Shown: positions 1 to 7,672 of the stretch, piece after piece | Layout: every line of letters begins with the position of its first letter | Position numbering within the stretch: the stretch's first letter is position 1 | Source of the DNA: JAMXLG01 sp963818925 | Lineage (GTDB): Bacteria > Vulcanimicrobiota > Vulcanimicrobiia > Vulcanimicrobiales > Vulcanimicrobiaceae | Direction: 5' to 3' | Assembly (NCBI GenBank): GCA_963818925.1 | Contig: CAWFTN010000001.1 | Location: 3,224,001-3,288,000 of the forward strand | Length of the DNA stretch: 64,000 bases | Made by a program: the position numbers and the translations under genes | The notes under the pieces: model-generated | Told to the model about the DNA's origin: nothing | Database searches by the model: none | What the model saw: only the letters and a program-made list of their open reading frames with translations

Positions 1-565
1 CCATCATCACTGCGTCGGCCGTGCCGGCGATGACGATGTCCATTCCGCCGGTTTCATATTGCGGAAGCGTCGGGTTGCAGATGTAGCTGCCGTTCTCATC
101 GCGGCCGACGCGCACGGCGGCGACGGTTTTATCGAACGGAATATCGGAGACTGCGAGCGCGGCGCCTGCGGCGCACACGCCGAGCACGTCGGCGTCGAGT
201 TCCGGATCGATCGAAAGCACCGTTGCGACGATTTGCACGTCGTTGTGGAAGCCTTCGGGGAAGAGCGGACGGATCGGGCGATCGATTTGGCGCGAGCTGA
301 GCACGGCGTGCTCCGACGGACGTCCTTCGCGCTTGATGTAGCCGCCGGGGATCTTACCGGCTGCGTACATCTTTTCTTCGAAATCGCACGTGAGTGGGAA
401 AAAGTCGATGCCTTCGCGAGGTTTCTCGGAGGCAGTGACGGCGCAGAGCACGACGTTCTGGTCGCCATAGCGGATCAACGCGGAGCCGTTTGCTTGCTTC
501 GCGAGTTCGCCGGTTTCAATGACCATCGTGCGCCCGCCGACCTCAAGGGTCACGGATTCGGGCAC
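1..565 (-). CDS. pnp: Polyribonucleotide nucleotidyltransferase (PNPase), N-terminal part
   Basis: The first 188 codons of PNPase, a 3'-to-5' exoribonuclease of RNA decay. The start is a GTG at 563-565 preceded by AGGAG at 571-575. The protein opens VPESVTLEVGGRTMVIETG and contains family hallmarks of the first RNase PH domain: FEEKMYAAGKIPGGYIKREG, the RPSEHAVLSSRQIDRPIRPLF segment (split here for length) and FHNDVQIVATVLS. The reading frame is open to base 2, so the rest of the gene (second RNase PH, KH and S1 domains) lies before the window. Its usual partner rpsO is on the same strand but about 14 kb upstream. The motif match is unambiguous. Confidence 0.95.
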   Translation of the reverse strand, partial: MPESVTLEVGGRTMVIETGELAKQANGSALIRYGDQNVVLCAVTASEKPREGIDFFPLTCDFEEKMYAAGKIPGGYIKREGRPSEHAVLSSRQIDRPIRPLFPEGFHNDVQIVATVLSIDPELDADVLGVCAAGAALAVSDIPFDKTVAAVRVGRDENGSYICNPTLPQYETGGMDIVIAGTADAVMM

Positions 566-1110
566 AATTACTCCTAGTTTCTTTTGTTTGCTCTTTAAAA
601 TGAACCGCCCGTGCTTCGGGGCAATTCGGCACGTCCCTGGGGAGCGCTAGGCGGCCTCGCCCTGGACCACAAGGCAAGCGGCCTAGACCGCACAGCCCCG
701 TTCGGCCTACGTTCTTCCCATGCGACCTTCGGCTCGTTATTCACAGAGCGGATGAGCAAGGGCTGGGAAGATTGAGAAGCTTATGAACGTAAAGACGATC
801 ACCTTTTTCTAAGAGAATGGTAATCAAACCATCACCAAAAGGCCCGAGTTTTACTCACGCCTTATCCACATCTTCTTAAAACCCGCCCACCCGACCGCTA
901 CGTTTATCGCCTGGGGCCGCGCTGCTGAAGCACGAGCCTCTTACAATCATCCCGCGTAGTGGGCGGATCGGCTGAAGGACTTTTGACCCATCCTGTATTT
1001 CAGCGCTCCATTCATGTCGTGGATTTCTCAATGGGACCCGAGCGAGGGCTCGTACGGGGGGTTCGGCGCCATACGGGCGGCTCCCATTGAGCTTGGAGGG
1101 AGAGAAACTC
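566..1110. other. Long intergenic region carrying the pnp leader
   Basis: About 545 bases without a convincing gene lie between divergent pnp and the NarL-type regulator. On the minus strand it should supply the pnp promoter and leader. It contains the hairpin listed at 639-699 and an AT-richer stretch around 790-870, where a promoter for either gene could sit, but I cannot place clear -35/-10 boxes. Short open frames here lack a ribosome binding site or recognisable motifs. I looked for RNase P, tmRNA, SRP RNA and tRNA signatures and saw none. Confidence 0.5.
639..699 (-). promoter_or_regulatory. Imperfect long hairpin in the pnp leader
   Basis: Read on the minus strand, GGGG, GC and CTAGGC on one side pair in order with GCCTAG, GC and CCCC on the other. 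The inner arms are GC-rich around a loop near 661-672. It lies about 75 bases upstream of the pnp start. In Escherichia coli the pnp leader folds into an RNase III-cut stem that mediates PNPase autoregulation; this structure could play the same part. That role is inference from position and shape only. Confidence 0.4.
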
Positions 1111-1749
1111 TTGGCTACCGTCGTTCAGGCGACGATTCGCGTGTACATCGTCGAAAAACAGCTGCTCTTCGCGAAAGCCGTTGCGCAGGCGCTGTCGGCA
1201 GACCCGGAGATTAGAGTCGTCGGAATCTCGGCGACCCGTGAAACAGCGATTGCGTCGAGAGAAGGTGCCGACGTGGTCGTGGTGGACATCGATGACGCAG
1301 ACGACCTCGACGAAGCGATCGAATTTTTCCGGTCGAGTAATCCGTCGTTGCGCGTTTGTGCTCTATCGATGCACCCCCAACCCGACCTCTTGCAGTACTG
1401 CTTGTCCGCTGGCGCGGACGCGTACATCGTCAAGGACTCCTCACTGCAAGAGTTGGTGACCGCGATCCACAGTGTGGCACGAGGCACGAGCTACGTGGAT
1501 CCCCGTGTGGCTGCAACCTACTTCCGCCGGCGCAGTTCCTCGCGTAGAGACGGCGTTGCGGAACTCTCACCGCGTGAAATGGAAATCATCCGTTTGATCG
1601 CGCAGGGACTCTCGAATCGCGATATCGGAAAACGTCTTGCTCTTTCAGAGAAGACGGTGAAGAATCACGTCAGCCACATTTTCTCGAAACTGCACATCTC
1701 GACGCGCTCACAAGCTGCGGTTCACGCAATTCGCAGCGGGCTCGCGTAG
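1111..1749 (+). CDS. NarL/FixJ-family response regulator, degenerate receiver
   Basis: A 212-residue transcription regulator with an N-terminal receiver (about 5-125) and a C-terminal LuxR-type helix-turn-helix (about 145-205, with ELSPREMEIIRLIAQGLSN and KTVKNHVSHIFSKL). I place the start at TTG 1111 because GGAGGGAGAG at 1095-1104 sits six bases upstream; an upstream TTG at 1087 is possible. The phosphoacceptor Asp (VVVDID) and the Lys (YIVKDS) are present. The acidic pair that binds magnesium after the first strand is replaced by VEK, so phosphorylation may be altered or absent. No kinase is adjacent. A strong hairpin terminator follows. Confidence 0.85.
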   Translation: MATVVQATIRVYIVEKQLLFAKAVAQALSADPEIRVVGISATRETAIASREGADVVVVDIDDADDLDEAIEFFRSSNPSLRVCALSMHPQPDLLQYCLSAGADAYIVKDSSLQELVTAIHSVARGTSYVDPRVAATYFRRRSSSRRDGVAELSPREMEIIRLIAQGLSNRDIGKRLALSEKTVKNHVSHIFSKLHISTRSQAAVHAIRSGLA

Positions 1750-1761
1750 CCACATCTGAGG

Positions 1762-1793
1762 ATCGGCCGGCGAAATCGCCGGCCGATGTTGTT
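1762..1793 (+). terminator. Hairpin terminator after the NarL-type regulator
   Basis: A perfect 11-base inverted repeat, ATCGGCCGGCG then AAAT then CGCCGGCCGAT, is followed by TGTTGTTTCT. It ends the plus-strand regulator and may also stop minus-strand transcription leaving the pseudogene next to it. Confidence 0.75.
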
Positions 1794-1804
1794 TCTCGAG
1801 ACGG

Positions 1805-2222
1805 TCATACGAGCTCCATGTGACGCCTGGGCTCCAACGGCCGTCCGAGCGTGTGACAATCGAATCCGGCTCTGCGCCATTGCGTAGTGTCGAGGGAGTT
1901 GCGCGTGTCGATCAAGCGACGCGCGCACCAGCGGACTCACGCTGCTCGGCGTGATCGGCGAAAAGACGTGATGGGCCGGCGAGTTCGGCGATTTTTGAGG
2001 ACAAGTGGTACGGCATCCGTTCGTTGACGCGCCGTGCCGTTTGAATCACGTCGGTGACAATCGGACTGCCGTCGGTGCGGACGTCGGGCGCTTTTTCAAC
2101 GGCGCGATGGACGCTCGGCTCGCCGGGAAAGCCGCTCGTAACGCGCAGCGAACGCTGCACGCGGTGAGCAGCGCCGCAGTCGACAGGCCGCACTAGCCGA
2201 GCCCGATGACGGCGACGTTCAT
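1805..2222 (-). pseudogene. Decayed nucleotide-sugar (UDP-GlcNAc/UDP-glucose-type) 6-dehydrogenase
   Basis: Three pieces of one family appear in order across about 420 bases. The ATG at 2222 begins MNVAVIGLG, then an in-frame TAG, then CGLSTAALLT; the stop replaces the usual Tyr of the Rossmann motif GLGYxGL. A second frame reads VTDVIQTARRVNERMPYHL then SSKIAEL, matching the middle-domain segment where the family has (I/V)NxxMPxYVVxKI. A third frame ends RLIDTRNSLDTTQW then RRAGFDCHTLGRP, matching the family C-terminus (VVDTRNxL...). Intact members have about 430 residues, so most of the gene is deleted and it is frameshifted. Its ATG overlaps the stop of the upstream glycosyltransferase, showing it was once the last gene of that operon. 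Confidence 0.8.
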
Positions 2223-3439
2223 ACCGCACCTCCTGAGAGAAGAAACGCCGAAGCGAGTTTCCGCACCTGCGCGTGCACGTCGTGGAGCGATTTAACGCGG
2301 TGATAAGCACATATAGCGCGCTCGTAGGCGCCATGCGGGTCGTGATGCAGGCGCGCAAGCGCCGCGGCGAGGGCTTCGGGCGAACTCGATCGTACGAGAT
2401 AGCCGCACGAATCGTCGATCAGTTCCGAGACGCTTCCCGCGTCGGTTGCAACTGCGGGAATGCCGTACGCCATCGCATCAATGAGCGCCGAGGGCAAGCC
2501 TTCCATCATCATCTCGCCGTCCGCGCGGCTCGCAAGCACGACCGCATCAACCGTTCCGCTGCTATACCAGCGGTGCAATACGTGTGGCGGCACGTGACCG
2601 GCAAACTGGACGACGCCGCCGAGGCCGAGTTTGCGCGCGCGCGCTTCGAGCATCGGACGCAACGGTCCGGTGCCGGCAAAGATGCAGTGCACGGTTATGC
2701 CGCGAGAGCGAAGAAGCGCGATCGCCTGCAGCACATCGTCGTGGCCCTTCACCGGTACGAGCGCCGCAGGACAGACGATGCGCAGCACCACACGCGACGA
2801 TCGCCAGCCCGTGCTCGAGAGCGAGGGAACCTGCGTGCCGAGGCGGATCTCCACGATGCGCGAACCGAGCGACGGAATGCGCGCGCGTAGATCGCGCGTC
2901 GCGCGATCGGAAATCGTACGCACGAACGTCGCGCCGCGCGCTTTGACGTCGAACGCGTTTTTCTCGTAAATGTCCCAGCGGTGTGCGGTTGCGCTCCACG
3001 GGACCTCGGCGATGGACGCGGCGATAAACGCGACGCTCGCCGGCGTCGACATCCAATAGGCGTGCACGTGCGAAACGGCGTGCTCGCATGCCCATTGCCC
3101 GAGTGCGAGACCTTTTGCAACGACCGCGGCATTTTTCGCTTTGCCCGGATCGCGAGACGCGACGAGCTGCATAAGCGCGTCGCAGCACCCGATCGGACGA
3201 ATGGCCAACGCCGCAGCCGCGCGCAGCGCGACTTCCATATCGAAGAGCGGCCATTCGAGGAGCGTTATACCTTCCGGAACCGCGTGGCGGCGAATGCCGT
3301 CCGGCGCGCGAACCGGGACGATCGTGATGCGCGCGAAGTAGCGCTTCAACTCTTCCAGTTCGGTGTTGAGATAGGACTCTTGATGACCGAACGGATAGCG
3401 CGATGTGACCGCCAAAAGGTGCGCGCCGCGCGCGATCAT
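2219..3439 (-). CDS. GT-B fold glycosyltransferase (GT4-like)
   Basis: A 406-residue glycosyltransferase. The C-terminal half shows the GT4 nucleotide-sugar domain: VPVKGHDDVLQAIALL, IFAGTGPLRPMLEARARKLG, FAGHVPP and EGLPSALIDAMAYGIPAVA, the E-x7 region that contacts the donor. The N-terminal half has HVHAYWMSTPASVAFIA, the acceptor-side domain. I use the ATG at 3437-3439, which overlaps the TGA of the preceding glycosyltransferase; longer open frames would run into that gene. With its neighbour and the dead dehydrogenase it looks like a remnant of a polysaccharide or glycolipid operon. Substrates cannot be read from the sequence. Confidence 0.85.
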   Translation of the reverse strand: MIARGAHLLAVTSRYPFGHQESYLNTELEELKRYFARITIVPVRAPDGIRRHAVPEGITLLEWPLFDMEVALRAAAALAIRPIGCCDALMQLVASRDPGKAKNAAVVAKGLALGQWACEHAVSHVHAYWMSTPASVAFIAASIAEVPWSATAHRWDIYEKNAFDVKARGATFVRTISDRATRDLRARIPSLGSRIVEIRLGTQVPSLSSTGWRSSRVVLRIVCPAALVPVKGHDDVLQAIALLRSRGITVHCIFAGTGPLRPMLEARARKLGLGGVVQFAGHVPPHVLHRWYSSGTVDAVVLASRADGEMMMEGLPSALIDAMAYGIPAVATDAGSVSELIDDSCGYLVRSSSPEALAAALARLHHDPHGAYERAICAYHRVKSLHDVHAQVRKLASAFLLSGGAV

Positions 3440-4410
3440 TGCGCGATCCCGCAAACGTCGTTGTAGAGTTCCGCGTGCGCAGAAATGGTGCGCGCAATCG
3501 TGTACGACTCTTGGACGAAACGATAGGCGCGTCGCGCGAAGGTCTCGCGCGCAAGTGGATGTTCGATGGCGCGCTCGAGGGTAAGCGCGATGTCTTTCGG
3601 GTCGAACGAGCGCGTGATGAACCCGTACCGGCCATCGCCGAGCATCGTGCGCGACCCGGTCCACGGGGTCGTAAGAACCGGTACCGACGACGACATCGCC
3701 TCGAGCAATGCATGCGGCATTCCCTCGAATCGAGACGCCATCATGACGAGATCGGCGCCCGGAAGCAACGCGCGCAGATCAACGTGATGCGGCGGAGGGA
3801 CGTAGAATACGGTGCGCGCCCGTATCTCCGGGCGCATCTTCGCAAACGCTTGCTGCGCGAGCTTCTGATTCTTCCGGCATCCCACGAGCAAAACGGTGAA
3901 TTGGCCGTTGCCGACTTGCATGAGGTTGCGCGCCGACTCGCGAGTGCAGTCAGGCGCGGCGCAGGGCGTGATCCCGTGAGGAATCAACGCGAATTTCTCG
4001 CGCGGCCATCCGCTGACCCATCGCAGAAAGGGAAGCTGTTCGCCGAAAAACGTTACAACGCGTTCAGTCTTGGAATTCAATAACGGATCGGCAACGCGCG
4101 CGAACCGGGTTCGGGCCGGGTCGCACGGATTGTGTTCCGTGTGCACGATGTGCGGGACGCCGGCGAGAAGCGCCGCGGCGCCACCCCAATACCGGCCGTA
4201 CGAATGGGTGTGCACGACGTGCGGGCGGAACGCGCGTAGCTCGCCGACCAGACGCGGCAAGCAGAGTGTGTTGGAACGAAACGCGCTCGAGCGCTGTGCT
4301 GCCACATCGCTTGCGCGCAATCCGGCAACCAGTTCCGTAACTTGCCGTTCCACGCCGTACCCGTTTCCGGACGGCAGGATATGCAGAACGCGGACGCGTT
4401 GTAGCGACAT
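3436..4410 (-). CDS. GT-B fold glycosyltransferase (GT4-like)
   Basis: A 324-residue glycosyltransferase beginning MSLQRVRVLHILPSGNGYG, a typical GT4 N-terminus with a Gly-rich donor loop (GNGYGVERQV). HVVHTHSYGRYWGGAAALLA is the acceptor-domain motif and RFEGMPHALLEAMSSSVPVL the donor-site EGxPxxLxEAM motif. The start is the ATG at 4408-4410; an in-frame TTG at 4446 would add 12 residues. Its stop overlaps the start of the next glycosyltransferase, so the two are translationally coupled. Donor and acceptor are unknown. Confidence 0.83.
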   Translation of the reverse strand: MSLQRVRVLHILPSGNGYGVERQVTELVAGLRASDVAAQRSSAFRSNTLCLPRLVGELRAFRPHVVHTHSYGRYWGGAAALLAGVPHIVHTEHNPCDPARTRFARVADPLLNSKTERVVTFFGEQLPFLRWVSGWPREKFALIPHGITPCAAPDCTRESARNLMQVGNGQFTVLLVGCRKNQKLAQQAFAKMRPEIRARTVFYVPPPHHVDLRALLPGADLVMMASRFEGMPHALLEAMSSSVPVLTTPWTGSRTMLGDGRYGFITRSFDPKDIALTLERAIEHPLARETFARRAYRFVQESYTIARTISAHAELYNDVCGIAQ

Positions 4411-4499
4411 CGTGCAGCCATGATACGTCTGCGAGGCACCGAGCAAGCAGAGGCGTTCGTCCCAGCATCCGTGCCGATACGCATAGAGGACGCGGTCCT

Positions 4500-5876
4500 T
4501 TATTCCGGTCGTGAGTTTGCCGCAGGAAGGCGGACGTAGAGTGTGGTTCCGATGCCCGGCAGACTGATCACGTCGATCGAGCCGCTGTGCGCATCGATGA
4601 TCTTGCGCACGATGAAGAGGCCGACACCGGTGCCGACCGCCCCGACGGCGTGCGGGCTGCGCCAGTACTCTTCGAAGATATGCGGCAAATCTTCGGGGTC
4701 GATTCCTTGGCCGCGATCGCGGACGAGGACTTCGATCTCGTTGTTCTCGCGCCGGACTTCGATATCTACCGGCTGAAACGGCGCAGAGTACTTCGTTGCG
4801 TTGCTGATGAGGTTGTCGAACGCGCGCAAGAGATACGCTTCATCGCCCTCCACCACTTCGTCGTTGACGTGCACCCGGATCGGGTGAAGCTGGTGGTACC
4901 GCGCGGCGACGCCTTCCAGCACGGGAGCGAGTTCGACGGGCTCGCGCTTGATCTTCAGCGCGTCGCTCGCGATGCGCGCCATAAGGAGCGCTTCATCGGT
5001 CATTTCCGAGAGTTGGTCGACGGATTCATGAATGCCGCGATACGGCCCGGGATCGTCGCGCTTCTCCGGAAACTCTTGCAAGACGTCGGCGCACGCAGAA
5101 ATCACGGCGAGCGCCGATTTAAAATCGTGCGCGAGCATGGCAATGACTTTCATGCGCCATTCGCCGATGCGCGTCGCGGTGTTACTCGTCTGCGTGATCT
5201 CCGCGAACGCTTGTTCTTGCACGGCCGCCGAACGCCGCTCGTAGATGAGCCCGTAGATCCCGATGACGACGATCACCGCGATAATCGCGAACGCTTCCAA
5301 GTATTGGACGAGATGCGTTCGTCGTGTGTTCGTGCGTTCGTCGTCCACCGCGAACGCATCGAGCGAAGCCATTTGTCCACGCATGGCGTCCATTAAGCGC
5401 TTGCCGTTGAGTTGGCGCGCAATGTCGCGACCGGCGATCGGATCGCGTAGAATGGGTCGCGCGACGCTGCTTTCCCAGGCCCGGTGAAGCGCCATGAATT
5501 GCGTAACGGCTGCCGCTTCATCGGGGCGCGAGGTGAGTTCCATCGTCAGTCGATCCGCCGTCGCCTCGATTTCGGCTTTGCCGGCGTAGTACGGCGTCAG
5601 GAAACGGCGGTCACCGGTAACGGCATATCCACGAACGGCGGTCTCTTCATTAATCTGCGCGGACAGCAGGTGCTCCGCTTCGACGCGGAAGTTTTCTGCG
5701 CGTGTATCACCGTTTTCGAGCGCGCGCAGCGCGGAAAAGGCCGTAAGAATCGCCGCGCTGACGGCCACGGTCAGAATAGCGTAGCGGGCAATAAGCTGCC
5801 CGAGGCGCCGCTCGCGGTGCCAGTCGCTCAGCTTGGGGCCGTCAGACCGCATACCGATGTTGCCAGTATACGGCAA
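4500..5876 (-). CDS. Membrane sensor histidine kinase with CHASE3-like domain
   Basis: A 458-residue sensor kinase. Transmembrane segments at about 32-50 and 192-212 enclose an extracytoplasmic CHASE3-like helical domain (NEETAVRGYAVTGDRRFLTP). Then follow HisKA with the phosphorylated His near residue 250 (MLAHDFKSALAVIS) and an HATPase domain with N box (NLISNATKYSAP), G1 (DRGQGI) and G2 (GTGVGLFIVRKI). The start is uncertain: TTG 5876 or ATG 5852. No response regulator adjoins it on this strand; the NarL-type regulator at 1.1 kb is the nearest candidate. Confidence 0.88.
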   Translation of the reverse strand: MPYTGNIGMRSDGPKLSDWHRERRLGQLIARYAILTVAVSAAILTAFSALRALENGDTRAENFRVEAEHLLSAQINEETAVRGYAVTGDRRFLTPYYAGKAEIEATADRLTMELTSRPDEAAAVTQFMALHRAWESSVARPILRDPIAGRDIARQLNGKRLMDAMRGQMASLDAFAVDDERTNTRRTHLVQYLEAFAIIAVIVVIGIYGLIYERRSAAVQEQAFAEITQTSNTATRIGEWRMKVIAMLAHDFKSALAVISACADVLQEFPEKRDDPGPYRGIHESVDQLSEMTDEALLMARIASDALKIKREPVELAPVLEGVAARYHQLHPIRVHVNDEVVEGDEAYLLRAFDNLISNATKYSAPFQPVDIEVRRENNEIEVLVRDRGQGIDPEDLPHIFEEYWRSPHAVGAVGTGVGLFIVRKIIDAHSGSIDVISLPGIGTTLYVRLPAANSRPE

Positions 5877-5925
5877 TTATTCCAGCCATGATTCGGATCA
5901 ATCGTCATAGAACGGCATCAGGACG

Positions 5926-7593
5926 ATGCCATTTGCTGCACTACTTGTCGCCGCGGCACTCGCGCCGGCAACCGGTACTCATGCGATGGTCGCCACAGAA
6001 CAGCACCTTGCGACACAAGCCGGTGTGGACACCCTGAAAGCGGGAGGCAATGCAGTCGATGCGGCTGTGGCCATCGGCTATGCGCTGGCGGTCGTGGACC
6101 CGTGCTGTGGGAATATCGGCGGTGGCGGATTCATGCTCATTCGTATGCACGACGGTCGCGAGCGCTTCATCGATTTTCGCGAGAAGGCGCCGGAGCGCGC
6201 GACGCGCGATATGTATCTTGACTCTCACGGCAACGTCGATACCGAGAAGTCGCGCAAGGGCTGGCTAGCTATCGGCGTGCCCGGGACGGTGATGGGCATG
6301 GATCGCGCGTTGCGCGAGTACGGCACGATGCCGCGCGGCCGTGTCATGTCCCGCGCGATCGATCTCGCGCGCAACGGCTACGTGATTGAAACGGGCGACA
6401 TGATTCCGTTCGAAGGCGCTCGCGCAGAAGGCTACAGCGGATGGGCGTTCGGCGAAAAACCGCGCGTGGGAGAACGCATCGTGCAGCGCGATCTCGCGAC
6501 GTCGTTGGAATCAATTGCGCGCAACGGCGACGATGCGTTCTATCGCGGTGCGATCGCGCACGATATCGTCGACGCGTCGCAGCGTAACGGCGGCATCTTG
6601 ACCATGCGAGATTTTGCAGACTACACCGTCGAGGAGTCACAGCCCGTGCATTGCGGGTATCACGATCTCGACATCGTCTCTGCATCGCCGCCGAGTTCGG
6701 GCGGCGTTACGTTATGCGAAATTCTCAACATCATTTCGCCGTATCCGCTCGCGCGGTGGGGATGGCATAGCACGCAAGAAACGCATTACGTCGTCGAAGC
6801 CGAGCGTCGCGCGTATGCGGATCGTAACGCGTATCTCGGCGATCCGGCGTTCGTGCACGATCCCGTCGCGCAGTTGCTCGATCCCGGTTACGCCGCGTCA
6901 TTGCGTGAATCGATTGCACCCACTGCAGCGACGCCGTCGAAGCAGGTGAAACCCGGTCTGCACGGGTTTGGCCGTTCCCGACAAACCCATATCGGCGTGC
7001 ATGAAAACGACGATACGACGCACTATTCGATCGTCGATAAAGACGGCAATGCGGTTGCGGTAACGTACACGATCAACGATTGGTTCGGTTCCGGAGTCGT
7101 TGCGCCGCATACCGGATTTTTCCTCAACGACGAGATGGATGATTTCACGTCGAAGCCCGGTGTTCCAAACATGTTCGGTCTCGTGCAAGGCGAGCCAAAC
7201 GACATACAACCCGGAAAGCGTCCGCTCTCGTCGATGACGCCGACGATGGTTTTGCGCTACAACAAACTCACGATGGTCACAGGCAGTCCCGGCGGATCGC
7301 GCATCATTACGATCGCGCTCGAAACGATCCTCAACGTTTTCGACTTCAAGATGAACGTCCAACAGGCGGTAGATGCGCCGCGCTTTCACATGCAATGGCT
7401 GCCCGACCAGATCGAGTACGAGCCGAACGCCTTCACGGCCCGAACGATGACCTCGTTGCAGACCGAGGGCTACGCGTTCAAAGAAGTACCGTTCTGGGGC
7501 TCGGCGCAAGCCATTTTCATCGATCCGAACACCGGCATCCGCTTCGGCGGCACGGATCGGCGCTATCCTGCAGGAGCTGCCCTAGGTTACTAA
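5926..7593 (+). CDS. ggt: Gamma-glutamyltransferase, exported
   Basis: A 555-residue Ntn hydrolase that cleaves and transfers the gamma-glutamyl group of glutathione and related amides. A short hydrophobic leader (MPFAALLVAAALAPATGTHA) suggests export. Family hallmarks are GGNAVDAAVAIGYALAVV, NIGGGGFMLI, SPPSSGGVTL, the autoprocessing site ENDDTTHYSIVDKDG whose Thr becomes the small-subunit N-terminal nucleophile, and TGSPGGSRIITI. The length matches the family. It is divergent from the histidine kinase and separated by about 80 bases from the next gene. Confidence 0.95.
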   Translation: MPFAALLVAAALAPATGTHAMVATEQHLATQAGVDTLKAGGNAVDAAVAIGYALAVVDPCCGNIGGGGFMLIRMHDGRERFIDFREKAPERATRDMYLDSHGNVDTEKSRKGWLAIGVPGTVMGMDRALREYGTMPRGRVMSRAIDLARNGYVIETGDMIPFEGARAEGYSGWAFGEKPRVGERIVQRDLATSLESIARNGDDAFYRGAIAHDIVDASQRNGGILTMRDFADYTVEESQPVHCGYHDLDIVSASPPSSGGVTLCEILNIISPYPLARWGWHSTQETHYVVEAERRAYADRNAYLGDPAFVHDPVAQLLDPGYAASLRESIAPTAATPSKQVKPGLHGFGRSRQTHIGVHENDDTTHYSIVDKDGNAVAVTYTINDWFGSGVVAPHTGFFLNDEMDDFTSKPGVPNMFGLVQGEPNDIQPGKRPLSSMTPTMVLRYNKLTMVTGSPGGSRIITIALETILNVFDFKMNVQQAVDAPRFHMQWLPDQIEYEPNAFTARTMTSLQTEGYAFKEVPFWGSAQAIFIDPNTGIRFGGTDRRYPAGAALGY

Positions 7594-7672
7594 TAAACCG
7601 GGCAGGCAAAGGGAGGCAGAAGCGGGCTCCTGCCATCCTGCCGCTTGCTGTGGCGAAGGGAGAGCTCCGGCG

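Noticed and set aside
566..1110. A structured RNA gene such as SRP RNA, RNase P RNA or tmRNA
   Set aside because: None of the conserved sequence signatures of these RNAs is present on either strand.
2562..3713. A 383-codon Arg-rich frame on the minus strand
   Set aside because: It overlaps the two glycosyltransferase genes in another frame; composition is that of a shadow frame.
4479..4496. AGGACGCGGTCCT inverted repeat as a terminator
   Set aside because: Only a five-base stem and no T run in the direction of the adjacent minus-strand genes.
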